Position numbers and translations under genes: made by a program | Shown: positions 26,339 through 37,930 of the stretch, piece by piece | Position numbering within the stretch: the first letter of the stretch is position 1 | Layout: each line of letters starts with the position of its first letter | Origin: Zeugodacus cucurbitae | Lineage: Eukaryota; Arthropoda; Insecta; Diptera; Tephritidae | Length of the DNA: 64,000 nt | Direction of reading: 5' to 3' | Assembly (NCBI RefSeq): GCF_028554725.1 | Contig: NC_071669.1 | Coordinates: 28,200,001-28,264,000 of the forward strand | Notes under the pieces: generated by a model | What the model was told of the DNA's origin: nothing | What the model saw: only the letters and a program-made list of their open reading frames with translations | Database searches by the model: none

Positions 26339-27107
26339 ATTAAAATGTTTATAATTCAAAAAAATAAATACTACTATTAAAAATTAAGAATTATCTTTCC
26401 TAAGATTATAATATTAAATGTTACATGTTATCAACAAACAATTTTGTAATTAACTTATTTGTTAAAACAAATTTTATGAAAATTTGTGCTTATTATCAAC
26501 TCTACGAAAATTTTCATCAATAATTTTAAAAATTTTGACCTCAAGTTCAAATCTCAATCCCGTGGATTTTTATACCAGATATGTATATACTAAGGTTTCC
26601 GTCTTTATTCATAAATAATAATTTCACTGTAGTGAATGTTTACTACAACACAGCAAATCTAAAAGTGAGGAAATGTTCGTTCTGAGAATTCGAATGATTC
26701 AAACCGATTTATCGTTTAAGTTCAAAATTTTACAGTTTCATATGTACATACATAGGTATGTATGTGTCATGTTAGCGTGTTGGAGAGCCATCTTCTTTAT
26801 TTGTTTACACGCTACACAACAAAACAAAGAACGAACTTCGCCAAAAATATTTATACTGATCAGAGACGTTATTCCCTGAATATATTAACATTCCATACAA
26901 ATAAATGGCCTTGAACAGAGTTCAAAAAGCGTTTTAACTATTTCAAATAAAAATTGGGCGGGGCGAAGTTTGCCGGGTCAGCTAGTATAGTATATATATA
27001 TGCCGAATATGTTAGTCAAACTGTTTGTTATATTAATAAAATTAAATAAATAAATTGCGAGAGTATAAAATCTTCGATGACACCCGAACTTAGCCCTTCC
27101 TTACTTG

Positions 27108-29525
27108 TGTTTTCAAAGTTTATTTCTTCAATATTGTTTTCATAACGTTAGGTTCAACACCGGATACAATTTATATATGTTATACCTAGCATTTGAGATA
27201 ACATTTTAGTATGTTTTAAATTATGAAAACCGACGGCAAGTAAAACAAATTCATATATGTATCTAGTTACTTTATTGTTTAGTTCACAAAAACCGTTCCT
27301 GTCTAACTATGAACGACGGTAAAACTACAGTGATTGCAATACTAAAGCTAATTGCTTTAACACCCACATTTAATGTATATTGGATAATATTTATGATTCC
27401 TGTAGCAATACCATTGATTGAGAGTTAATTCAGTCTTCAATCAAATTATTATGTTGCTTTTTTTAATATAACTTTATAGCACAACGTCTATAATGAGAAC
27501 CTTTGCAAGACTGAATGTCTAGCATTACCATGTTTGCTTTCCAGTAATGTGTGTTGATTCTAACCAGTACAGTGCAGATATACACACATGTATTTATATC
27601 ACACAATTCTACAATTTAAATTAACAATTACAAACGTTATTCCCTTAATCACACCAATATGATTTCGAAATTTGGGTACGCATATTTTTTAAAACCCATG
27701 TTGGTGTTGCATTCGACGAAAAAAAATGACTAACGATATGAGTATCCCACTGTGATGAAAATAATACACCGAGAACAAAGCCTACTTTCTTTTTTCCGTG
27801 GGCAGTAAAACTCTTTCATACATAAGTTGAAGTTTGTATACATATACATATGTACATGTATAAGCCTTTCTAATTTTCAGTTCACATACTAATGTACATA
27901 TGTATGTATACGAATGGAGCATCTCATCATTTCAAAGGAATACATTTTAATTCGTACAGACACACACACACTTACATCTGCATGCAAGCATGTACTTATA
28001 CATTCGCCGATACTTTACTTGAACATGCTGCAAGTAAAAGGTAATGAAAGGCAATGATGAAGCGTTGCACTGTACAACTAAACAAGTATTCAGTAGCGAT
28101 AGAAAAGAGCAGCGGTGTTTTAAAAGATGAGTTACCATTTGTTATTTCTTACAAAATAGTGGAAGAACCAAGTCTTATTTCTCGGCTTCACTGCCACATA
28201 ATTGTCGCGATAATCTTTAGACGGTAATATAATCTAGCAGAAAATGTTAATTTATATGCGCATAAGTTTACTACTAGTACAAATATTTTTTATTATTCCT
28301 GTTTAAATGTAATTAAATTACTTCACTAGATAGATTCATGCTAATATATATGAAAAGTTTATAATTAAATTTACATAGATAAGTCAAATTATTTCAAATA
28401 CAAAAGTAGCGTTTCTACATTATTTGTTTCAGCGATGCTTTTATACTTTCATATATAAAGTTCATATGCAATACATACATACTAATGTATACTTAGACCG
28501 TCATACATATATGTACATATATGTATATGCCTATTTCAACAAATGCTTGTGCATATGCATTAAGTATCTGCGCTGCTTTTGCCTGCTTGCTTTAATAACT
28601 GTATTGAATAACTTAATTAATGCATTATGCGGACACTTCATTGCGAGCGCGTAGGCTGTATTCATATACACACATATACATATGAATACAAGTACTACTT
28701 CCGACTTTAGTTAAAAGCAAAAATATTCTAAAATGCGTAGCCTTACCCAATTCTTGCACAACAGTGAAGCTTTTAGTACTCTAGCGTTAATTCCATTAAT
28801 ATTCCATTAAAATGTGTCGCGTCTCATATCCAATTCGTTTTTCATCTGCACTTTAAAATTTTAATGAATTCATTTGTTTGCACAGCAATATAATCAATTT
28901 TCACAACACAAGTTTTCGTTTGATTCGCTCTAAAACGTGCAGAATATCGAAACAAATCAATTGCAGGTAGCATTCACAACACTTTTTATATATTTATGTA
29001 CAAATACAAAACAATTCCTTCACTTATCAATAATCTCACTTTGATGCGTAAACGCTTGCCGCAACAAAACCCGCCTCAATAAATATAGTAATTTACCAAC
29101 TCGCGTTCAGGGAATGACTGAAGCTACTTGTAAAATTCAACTTCTCTTTTCATTTCGTTTCATTTCCAAACTGTTCCGAATTCTAATAAGGGCCAAATTG
29201 GTGAAACAATGTTAAGAGCGAACACCTCACTACTATCTAAGAGAATTTATTTATGTAAGAAAAATGCATATGCATGAACAGTGGAATATATCCTCTGTTA
29301 AAATTACAGTTGCATAACCTTGGTCAATTTTAAAATGGTATTGTGTTTAATAACATATCTAGTCCATATACATACCTACATGTATACGTCCACACATTCT
29401 CATATACTTAAATACTCTAACATAAATATATGACATATGAAGACCATTATATAAATATTGTGGTTATTTAATTATTTTTTAAAGTTACAGATTTAGCTAC
29501 AAATTTAGCGCACGGAAATCTAAGT
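27108..29525. other. Intergenic sequence with microsatellites, nothing coding recognised
   Basis: AT-rich DNA with ACATATGTATGT-type microsatellites (for example 27838-27910 and 28470-28530). No gene could be supported. Confidence 0.45.
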
Positions 29526-29652
29526 TGTCTGAATTTGGTATCCCTGCAAAACTAATACGGGTGTGTAAACAGACGTAGAGCAACCCCAAAACGCCCGTCG
29601 GTATCTGGAAGAACCTCTCCAAGCAATTCGATACCAATCGCGACTTCAGAAA
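29526..29652 (+). mobile_element. RTE LINE fragment (RT domain piece)
   Basis: It matches the intact RTE copy around 36355-36480 (TCTGAATTTGGTATCCCTGC onward), diverged. It is followed by a 46-base GTCY-element fragment (29653-29698) and then by an inverted RTE copy. Confidence 0.75.
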
Positions 29653-29698
29653 GTGGCAGTGGTCCGATTTTGCTCATTTTCGAAAGCAACCTTCCTAT

Positions 29699-32096
29699 GT
29701 GTGGTTGGGGTTGAACCGTTTAGCCGGTTATAGCCGAATCGATGACAGCGCGCCACTCGTCTCTTTCCCCATCCTCGGCTTCCTCCGGTGGGTACTGCAT
29801 CGAACACATTCAGAGCTGGAGCACTTTCATCCATTCGAACAACATGACCTAGCCAGCGTAGCCGATGTTTTTTTATTCGCTGGACTATGTCTATGTCGTC
29901 GAATAACACATACAGCTCATCGTTCCATAGTCTGCGGTATTCGCCGTTGCCAATGTTGAAGGGACCATAAATCTTCCGCAAACCTTTCTCTCGAAAACTC
30001 CTAGTGCCGTCTCATCGGATGTTGACATCGTCCACGCTTCTGCACCGTAAAGTAGGACGGGAATGATGAGAGACTTGTAGAGTTTGGTTTTTGTTCGTCG
30101 AGAGAGGACTTTACTTTTCAATTGCCTACTTAGTCCATAGTAGCACCTGTTGGCAAGAGTGATTCTGCGTTGGATTTCCAGGCTGACATTGTTATTGCTG
30201 TTAATGTTGGTTCCCAGGTAGATGAAATTATCTACAACTTCAAAGTTATGACTGTCAACAGTGAGTGGAAGCCAAGACGCGAATGCGCCGACTGTTTGCT
30301 TGATGACAGGAGATATTTCGTCTTGTCCTCATTCACCTCCAGACCCATTCGCTTCGCTTCCTTATCCGTGCGGGAAAAAGCAGAACACACGGCGCGGTTG
30401 TTGCTTCCGATGATATCAATATCATCGGCGTACGCCAGCAGCTGTACACTCTTGTAGAAGATTGTACCTTCTCTATTTAGCTCTGCAGCTCGTATTATTT
30501 TTTCCAACATGAAGTTAAAGAAGTCGCACGATAGTGAGTCACCTTGTCTGAAACCTCGTTTGGTATCGAACGGCTCGGAGAGTTCCTTCCCAATCATGAC
30601 GGAGCTTTTGGTGTTGCTCAACGTCAACTTACAAAGCTGTATTAATTTTGCGGGGATACCAAATTAAGACATCGCGGCATAAAGGCAACTCCTTTTCGTG
30701 CTGTCGAAAGAAGCTTTAAAGTCGACAAAGAGATGGTGTGTGTCGATACTATTTTCACGGGTCTTCTCCAAAATTTGGCACATGGTGAATATCTGGTCTG
30801 TTGTTGATTTTCCAGGACTAAAGCCACACTGATAAGGTCCAATCAGTTTGTTGATGGTGGGCTTTAGTCTTTCACACAATACGCTCGACAGAACCTTATA
30901 CGCGATGTTGAGGAGGCTTATCCCACGGTAATTGGCGCAAATTTTGGGGTCCCCCTTTTTGTGTATTGGGCAGAGTACACTGAGATTCCAATCGTCAGGC
31001 ATGTTTTCTTCCGACCATATTCTGCAAAGAAGCTGATGCATGCACCTTATCAGCTACTCGCCGCCGTATTTGAATAGCTCGGCCGGTAATCCATCGACCC
31101 CCGCCGCCTTATTGTTCTTCAAGCGGGTAATTGCTATTCGAATTTCTTCATAGTCGGGTAATGGAACATCTATTCCATCGTCATCGATTGGGGATCGGGC
31201 TCGCCACCTCCTGCTGTTGTACTTTCACTGACATTCAGCAGGTCGGAGAAGTGTTCCCTCCATAATCCCAGTATGCTCTGGACATCCGTTACCACATTAC
31301 CTCCTCGGTCCCTACATGATAATGCTCAGGTCTTGAAGCCTTATGTAGATCGCCTCATCTTTTCATAAAATTTTCGAGCATTACCAATGTCGGCCAGCTT
31401 TTCATACTCAAGCATTTCGGCCTCTTTCATTTTACGTCTGCAAATTGTTCGGCTGTCGATTGTGATTACAGCTTTTCGACGTCAAACCTTCCTTGTGTTT
31501 GTTGACGGGCGTTCTTTGCTGCACAGAGGCGAGTGCGTATCTTTGCTGCTACTAGATAATGGTCCGAGTCAATATTTGGTCCTCGGAGCATACGCACGTC
31601 TAAAACACAGGAGACATGTATTTCGTCTATCACAACGTGATCGATTTGATTGCGGGTGTTTTGATCAGGGGACAGCCATGTAGCTTGATGAATTTTCTTG
31701 TGCTGGAATCTAGCACTACAGACAACCATATTTCGGGCCCCAGCGAAGTCGATCAACCAAGCACGATTTTGACATAGCGGCGGGGGCAGCGCTCATAGGT
31801 ACGTTCTAGGCGATCATAGAAAGCATATTTGGTCACATCGTCCTTCTCTTCTTCAATTTTTCGCTCCTTTATATGGCCGCTGTAGTAGATGTCACAAGGA
31901 CCCACCTTCGTCCGTCCTTGTCCCGTCCATCGCACTTCTTGCATGGCGGTGATGTCAGCCTTTAGTTGTATGAGGACATCAACCAGCTGGGCAGAGGCAC
32001 CTTCCCAATTAAGGGTCCGGACGTTCCAGGAGCATGCCCTCAAATCATGATCCTTAAAACGTTTGCAGGGGTCGTCATCAAAAGTGGGGTTTCTCC
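29699..32096 (-). pseudogene. RTE LINE copy, inverted and defective
   Basis: On the - strand the order is normal: N-terminal FDDDPCKR (near 32070), endonuclease pieces (WNVRTLN, QEVRWTGQG), the reverse transcriptase with AYADDIDIIGSN (about 30400) and the C-terminal RWLGHVVRMDES (about 29850). It has stops, frameshifts and internal deletions; for example about 33 residues before the C-terminus are missing. The 3' end near 29700 is damaged. It is a non-functional relative of the full-length copy at 34152. Confidence 0.85.
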
Positions 32097-32226
32097 ACTC
32101 CGTTGAAAAGACCAGGTGGAAAACGACTTGGTTTCTACATGTATTTCCAATTGGCGCCAAACAGCGTGAAAGAGTGAATGGCGCTCTTAGATTCGGCTAT
32201 AATCGCGTAGGCGGTACCTACATAAG
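32093..32226 (+). mobile_element. RTE LINE 3'-end fragment in opposite orientation
   Basis: It reads CTCCACTCCGTTGAAAAGAC, TTCCAATTGGCGCC and GATTCGGCTATAATCGCGTA, matching the last 130 bases of the intact RTE, then an AT-rich tail. It meets the inverted copy at 32093-32096 through a shared TCTC. Confidence 0.8.
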
Positions 32227-33717
32227 TATATATAAACAATTTTAATAAAACAATTATTCAACTTTAAAAATCTATAAAAAAAATGTTTATTTGTTGAAAC
32301 GTTAACACAATTTAAAAAAAAAAAAATTGTTAAATGGTACCACGATGTTCTTCAAAAATTTTTTAACTGCTACTTGCTGGAATTTAAAAAGAAGAAGCCT
32401 CCGCATTCAAACAATAAAATATCCAAATCTTCCCAACTACATACATATGTATGTATATATATCTTTAGCAGCGTTAATGTCTTAACTCCTGGTACGCCGT
32501 CTTACCGATTCCACTCATCATGGTACTGCTCTTTTTTTATTTCATTGCAGACATTGGAAGGAAATATAACCACAATTACAGTTACATATAGAAATATGTA
32601 TGTATATACAAATGTGTGTGAATGGGCGATGTAATGAATTTTCATTATGCATTAAGAATCATCGACAGCTAGCTATTTTAAAACAGTTACACAACTATAC
32701 CTTTTTATAAAGCGATCAGAGGCACAAAATCATCAGAAAATGTGTGCCAAGTGAACATCTGCATCCTGATCGTTGTACATCTTAATTTTCAATATTGAAA
32801 AGGATATCATTTACAATTTTTTATGCAGTTTCGAAAATGCTGAAACAAAGCCCTATTTCAATGCACATTCTCAGGTAAGGAAAAGGAGCGATTCAATGTG
32901 ATTTGTGCCAGCATGTAGCTACAAACATATATTCTCATATCATCGCAGTACCTGGCACATACATTAATATGTAACTATAGTATATATTTACATGAAGGAT
33001 TCGGATCATACATCAACCGACCTTTTTGGTTGTGGGCATGGTGCTATTTTCAGTCTAAAGGGCGTAGAATACATTCGCAGTTTTATATTGCACTATACAT
33101 AGGCATACAACAAATGATGGGATAGAATACTATGTAACTTTTGTTCTTTAAACAATAAGTTGTGAAGATTTTTGAAAGTGATACGATTTTTACAAAAATT
33201 ATAAATGTGCATACAATTACATTTCCACCATAGTGTGCCGCATTATGAACAGTTCTTTTGCAATGCAATAGACACTGTATATACAAATAGAAATCAAACG
33301 GTGCCTAGCATTAAATATTCAAAAGTCATACACATATGTATATGCATATAAGTAAAACTTATATTTTACCATATCCTGATTCTAGGTGATATCAAACCCA
33401 CAAGAAATTCGCCAATATTGGATACATTTTTTACCAAAAACGTAAACAGTTTTATAAATTCGCTGAATAGACTTAATTTGTTAGCTTATACTGAAAAAAG
33501 TATTGAAATGATTAGAATACCGTATCAAGTAAAATAAGTGGACCATACAACGTCATCACATCATTATGAAATAGTAATACTAAATGAACTTTGAATTTGT
33601 ATTAGTTAGATTTTCCCCACATAGACTCTTAAAGCTAATTCTGATCTCGCTATTATCATATATTAATCTACATATACAATTCCTTGTTTACTTTAAAATA
33701 TTTTCTAAATTAATTAT
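32227..33717. other. Intergenic sequence, nothing recognised
   Basis: AT-rich, with A runs near 32310 and microsatellites near 32450. No gene or repeat could be supported. Confidence 0.45.
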
Positions 33718-34151
33718 TTGAATACTCTCCTAACATGCTGCTTAGAGTACAATTGTTTTGTTCGCCTAACCTTCTTCCACTTTAGAATGCGCAGATTTAG
33801 CAAAAATTACGATACCGAAATACAACTTTGCAGAATGATGTCCCCTAAAAATAGTCGAAATCTAACCATAACTTTTCAAGGCTCCAGATACATATAGAAC
33901 ATTTGAATACCAGTGCCTGTGAATAATTTTTAACCGAAAATATCGCTAAATCTATCAGATATCATACAGAAATTCAGAACAAATATTTATTATTAAACAA
34001 TATGGCTCTGTGCCAATAATAAGTTAAAATACGGTTCAAAACATTCCCACGCTCCCATATACCTAACATAATGAATTTCATTGGGCATATATCGGTTAAT
34101 ATTAGTGGACCCTATATATCATGATTCTAACGGACTTTATGCAGATTATAT

Positions 34152-37100
34152 GGGGGATGGGGTCATATGTAGAAGTTCACGCAAGTGAGGAAAGTTTCTG
34201 ATTGCCATTCACTTGGGAGTGGCCAGGAACGATTCTTTTGCATATGACTCAAGCAGCTCACGACTTCCGGTTTTAGACCAAGTATCCCCTGGGTAGCTAA
34301 CAGACATCCGTTTGGAGGCGAGCTAAAGTGAGAAGGCGAAGCCCGCTTGTGCGGTTGTGCGTAGGGCTTGGGACCCACCACATAAAAAAAATCTCCCCAA
34401 TGAAAACAAACACCGAGCCTCGGATGAGAAACCCCCCTTTTGATGACGACCCCTGCAAACGTACTAAGGATCATGATTTGAGGGCATGCACCTGGAATGT
34501 CCGGACTCTTAATTGGGAAGGTGCCTCTGCCCAGCTGGTTGATGTCCTCATACAACTAAAGGCTGACATCACCGCCGTCCAAGAAGTGCGATGGACGGGA
34601 CAAGGACGGAAGAAGGTGGGTCCTTGTGACATCTACTACAGCGGCCATATAAAGGAGCGCAAATTTGGTGTTGGATTTGTGGTGGGAGAGAGACTCCGTC
34701 GCCGAGTCCTGGCATTCACCCCGGTGGATGAACGTCTAGCCACAATCCGCATAAAAGCGAGGTTCTTCAACATATCGCTGATTTGCGCCCACGCCCCAAC
34801 GGAAGAGAAGGACGATGTGACCAAAGACGCTTTCTATGAGCGCCTAGAACGCACCTATGAGCGCTGCCCCCGCCACGATGTCAAAATCGTGCTTGGCGAT
34901 TTTAACGCCAGGGTGGGTAAAGAAGGTGTCTTTGGCACAACAGTCGGAAAATTCAGCCTCCATGACGAAACATCGCCAAACGGCCTGAGGCTGATCGACT
35001 TCGCTGGGGCCCGAAATATGGTTGTCTGTAGTACCAGATTCCAGCATAAAAAAATTCATCAAGCAACGTGGCTGTCCCCTGATCGAAACACGCGCAACCA
35101 AATCGATCACGTTGTGATAGACGGAAGACATGCCTCCAGTGTTTTAGACGTGCGTACGCTCCGAGGACCAAACATTGACTCGGACCATTATCTAGTAGCA
35201 GCAAAGATACGCACTCGCCTCTGTGCAGCAAAGAACGCCCGTCAACAAACACAAGGAAGGTTCGCCGTCGAAAAGCTGCAATCACAACCGACAGCCGAAC
35301 GATTTTCTACTCGACTTGCACTCCTGCTCTCTGAGAGCACTCATCAGCATCTCGATATAAGGGAGCTGTGGAACGGCATCTCAAACTCATTGCATACCGC
35401 TGCAGCCGAAACAATTGGTCTACGGCAACGCCAAAAAACCAGTTGGTACGATGAGAATTGTCGTTCCGCAGTGGAGAGAAAACAGACTGCCTACCTCGCA
35501 ACGTTGCGATCGACCACAACACGTTCGGGGTGGGATAGATATCGAGAACTGAAGAGGGAAGCGAGACGCATTTGCAGACGTAAAAAGAAAGAGGCCGAAA
35601 TGCGTGAGTATGAAAAGCTTGAAAAGCTGGCCGACATGGGTAATGCTCGAAAATTTTATGAAAAGATGAGGCGATTAACAGAAGGTTTCAAGACCGGAGC
35701 ATTATCATGTAGGGACCGAGAAGGTAATCTGGTAGCGGATGTCCAGAGCACACTGGGATTATGGAGGGAACACTTCTCCGACCTGCTCAATGGCAGTGAA
35801 AGTACAACACCAGGAGATGGCGAACCCGATTCCCCAATCGATGACGATGGAATAGATGTTCCATTACCCGACCATGAAGAAATTCGAATAGCAATTACCC
35901 GCTTGAAGAACAACAAAGCGGCGGGGGCCGATGGATTACCGGCCGAGCTATTCAAATACGGCGGCGAAGAACTGATAAGGTGCATGCATCAGCTTCTTTG
36001 TAGAATATGGTCGGAAGAAAGCATGCCTGACGATTGGAATCTTAGTGTGCTCTGCCCAATCCATAAGAAGGGAGACCCCACAATCTGCGCCAACTACCGT
36101 GGTATAAGTCTCCTCAATATCGCATATAAGGTTTTGTCGAGCGTATTGTGTGAAAGACTAAAGCCCACCGTCAACGAACTGATTGGACCTTATCAGTGTG
36201 GCTTTAGACCTGGAAAATCCACAATGGACCAGATATTCACCATGCGCCAAATCTTGGAAAAGACCCGAGAGAGAAGAATCGATACTCACCATCTTTTTAT
36301 CGATTTTAAAGCTGCCTTCGATAGCACGAAAAGGAGCTGCCTTTATGCCGCGATGTCTGAATTTGGTATCCCTGCAAAACTAATACGGCTATGTAAGCTG
36401 ACGTTGAGCAACACCAAAAGCTCCGTCAGGATCGGGAAGGACCTCTCCGAGCCGTTCGATACCAAACGAGGCTTCAGACAGGGTGACTCACTATCGTGCG
36501 ACTTCTTCAATCTATTGCTGGAAAAAATAATACGAGCTGCAGAACTAAATAGAGAGGGTACAATCTTCTACAAGAGTGTACAGCTCCTGGCGTATGCCGA
36601 TGATATTGATATCATCGGAAGCAACAACCGCGCCGTTTGTTCTGCGTTTTCCAGACTAGATAAAGAAGCGAAGCGTATGGGTCTGGTGGTGAATGAGGAC
36701 AAGACGAAATATCTCCTGTCATCAAACAAACAGTCGGCGCACTCGCGTCTTGGCTCCCACGTCACTGTTGACAGTCATAACTTTGAAGTTGTAGATAATT
36801 TCGTTTATCTGGGAACCAGCATTAACAACACCAACAATGTCAGCCTTGAAATCCAACGCAGAATCACTCTTGCCAACAGGTGCTACTTTGGACTGAGTAG
36901 GCAATTGAAAAGTAAAGTCCTCTCTCGACGAACCAAAATCAAACTCTATAAGTCGCTCATTATTCCCGTCCTGATGTATGGCGCTGAAGCGTGGACGATG
37001 ACAACATCCGATGAGACGACTCTTGGGGTTTTCGAGAGAAAGGTTTTGCGCAAGATTTTTGGTCCTCTAAACATTGGCAACGGCGAATACCGCAGGCGAT

Positions 37101-37427
37101 GGAACGATGAGCTGTACGATTTATACGACGACATTGACATAGTTCAGCGAATAAAAAGACAGCGGCTACGCTGGCTAGGTCATGTTGTACGGATGGAAGA
37201 AAACACTCCAGCTCTGAAAGTATTCGATGCAGTACCCGCTGGAGGAAGCCGCGGAAGAGGACGACCTCCACTCCGGTGGAAAGACCAAGTGCAAAGTGAC
37301 CTGGCTTCACTTGGTGTTTCCAATTGGCGCCAAAAAGCAAAAAGGAGGAATGAGTGGCGCGCTCTGGTGGATTCGGCTATAATCGCTTAAAGCGGTTCCT
37401 ACGCCAAATATATATATATATATATAT
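34152..37427 (+). mobile_element. Full-length RTE-clade LINE, about 3.28 kb
   Basis: The 5' end (GGGGGATGGGGTCATATG) is shared with the fragment ending at 62004, which supports 34152 as the true start. It has a 5' UTR of about 250 bases, one long ORF, a short 3' UTR (GCGGTTCCTACGCC) and an (AT)n tail at 37408-37427. The architecture of one ORF, a very short 3' UTR and a microsatellite tail is typical of RTE. At least seven other pieces of the family lie in this window. Confidence 0.9.
34400..37390 (+). CDS. RTE endonuclease-reverse transcriptase, uninterrupted (996 aa)
   Basis: This polyprotein nicks chromosomal DNA and reverse transcribes its own RNA at the nick. The ATG at 34400 is the first in the open frame; the frame is open upstream to 34328 without another ATG. 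Residues about 20-240 form an exonuclease-endonuclease-phosphatase domain with the expected active-site segments: WNVRTLN, QEVRW, GDFNARVG and SDHYLV. Residues about 480-800 form the reverse transcriptase, with YRGISLLN, FIDFKAAFDS, RGFRQGDSLS and AYADDIDIIG. The C-terminus (RWLGHVVRM, GRGRPPLRWKDQV) is the usual RTE tail. All catalytic motifs are intact and there is no stop or frameshift, unlike every other copy here. In many gene sets such proteins are labelled craniofacial development protein 2-like; that label reflects the transposon. Confidence 0.93.
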   Translation: MKTNTEPRMRNPPFDDDPCKRTKDHDLRACTWNVRTLNWEGASAQLVDVLIQLKADITAVQEVRWTGQGRKKVGPCDIYYSGHIKERKFGVGFVVGERLRRRVLAFTPVDERLATIRIKARFFNISLICAHAPTEEKDDVTKDAFYERLERTYERCPRHDVKIVLGDFNARVGKEGVFGTTVGKFSLHDETSPNGLRLIDFAGARNMVVCSTRFQHKKIHQATWLSPDRNTRNQIDHVVIDGRHASSVLDVRTLRGPNIDSDHYLVAAKIRTRLCAAKNARQQTQGRFAVEKLQSQPTAERFSTRLALLLSESTHQHLDIRELWNGISNSLHTAAAETIGLRQRQKTSWYDENCRSAVERKQTAYLATLRSTTTRSGWDRYRELKREARRICRRKKKEAEMREYEKLEKLADMGNARKFYEKMRRLTEGFKTGALSCRDREGNLVADVQSTLGLWREHFSDLLNGSESTTPGDGEPDSPIDDDGIDVPLPDHEEIRIAITRLKNNKAAGADGLPAELFKYGGEELIRCMHQLLCRIWSEESMPDDWNLSVLCPIHKKGDPTICANYRGISLLNIAYKVLSSVLCERLKPTVNELIGPYQCGFRPGKSTMDQIFTMRQILEKTRERRIDTHHLFIDFKAAFDSTKRSCLYAAMSEFGIPAKLIRLCKLTLSNTKSSVRIGKDLSEPFDTKRGFRQGDSLSCDFFNLLLEKIIRAAELNREGTIFYKSVQLLAYADDIDIIGSNNRAVCSAFSRLDKEAKRMGLVVNEDKTKYLLSSNKQSAHSRLGSHVTVDSHNFEVVDNFVYLGTSINNTNNVSLEIQRRITLANRCYFGLSRQLKSKVLSRRTKIKLYKSLIIPVLMYGAEAWTMTTSDETTLGVFERKVLRKIFGPLNIGNGEYRRRWNDELYDLYDDIDIVQRIKRQRLRWLGHVVRMEENTPALKVFDAVPAGGSRGRGRPPLRWKDQVQSDLASLGVSNWRQKAKRRNEWRALVDSAIIA

Positions 37428-37930
37428 GGAAACAGTGTATCCTTAATAAAATTTCGAGCAAACATGTTTTTGGATATAGGCCAATAATAAGTTAAAATAC
37501 GGTTCAAAACTTTTCCACGCTCCCATATACCTAATATAATGAATTTCATTGGGCATATATCGGTTAATATTAACATTTAAAGAAAGTGTTATCTTGGATA
37601 CAATGTAGCTTGATGGCGAAAATGGAATAAATCTGACCAGGAATTACAACAGCTCCAACCCTATATATCATGATTCTAACGGACTTTATGCAGATTATAT
37701 GGATAACAATGTATCCTTAATATAATTTCGTGCAAACAGGTTTTTGGATATAGACCTTCACATAATGAAATCTGTCTAGGCCTTGGTCTAGGTTTATTAT
37801 TAAAATGATTTTCGCCAATCTGCTTGACTTTTCCCTTAATACCACTTACCCCGTTTTGTTCCTTTGTTGTCTTGCGAATTGCGTGAGTATACCATGTTCG
37901 GTTACACCCGAACTTAGCCCCTCCTTATTG

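Larger units (their letters stand above)
24621..26985 (+). mobile_element. Helitron, decayed
   Basis: It starts TCTTAATATATAAAAATCAC and carries the common insect Helitron leader (GACTCCTAAACTACTGAACC). It ends with a GC-rich hairpin region GGGCGGGGCGAAGTTTGCC and CTAG at 26982-26985. It sits between A (24620) and T (26986), the canonical Helitron site. A helicase remnant lies at 26117-26338. Most of the Rep/helicase gene is missing, and the interior holds unrelated sequence, including an inverted repeat at 25243-25746 and GATGGCGCTATA motifs. Confidence 0.85.
24294..27107 (+). mobile_element. GTCY-repeat element (DINE-1/HINE-like) split by a Helitron
   Basis: The 5' subterminal end TTTTTATACTCTCGCAAC at 24294 and core run to 24620. 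The 3' part resumes at 26986 and ends with TTGCGAGAGTATAAAATC, a damaged hairpin and CTTCCTTACTTG at 27107. The two halves align end to end with the 12269-13494 copy, so the intervening DNA is an insertion. The front part is internally deleted and has no GTCY tract. Confidence 0.75.
33718..37930 (+). mobile_element. GTCY-repeat element (DINE-1/HINE-like) with internal duplication, split by an RTE LINE
   Basis: A degenerate 5' end (GAATACTCTCCTAACATGC near 33721) and core run to about 34151. After the RTE copy the element resumes at about 37428 and ends with GTTCGGTTACACCCGAAC and the CTCCTTATTG terminus at 37930. A segment (ATAATAAGTTAAAATACGG, then TCATGATTCTAACGGAC, then GTATCCTTAAT) occurs twice: once split by the RTE (34010-34151 plus 37428-37475) and once intact (37480-37765). 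Confidence 0.7.

Noticed and set aside
29699..32226. Twin-priming inversion of a single RTE insertion
   Set aside because: The inverted part contains its own 3' end, which overlaps the upright 3' fragment; one twin-primed insertion would not duplicate it.
34400..37390. Craniofacial development protein 2-like host gene
   Set aside because: Domain order, element ends and many broken copies show an RTE retrotransposon polyprotein.
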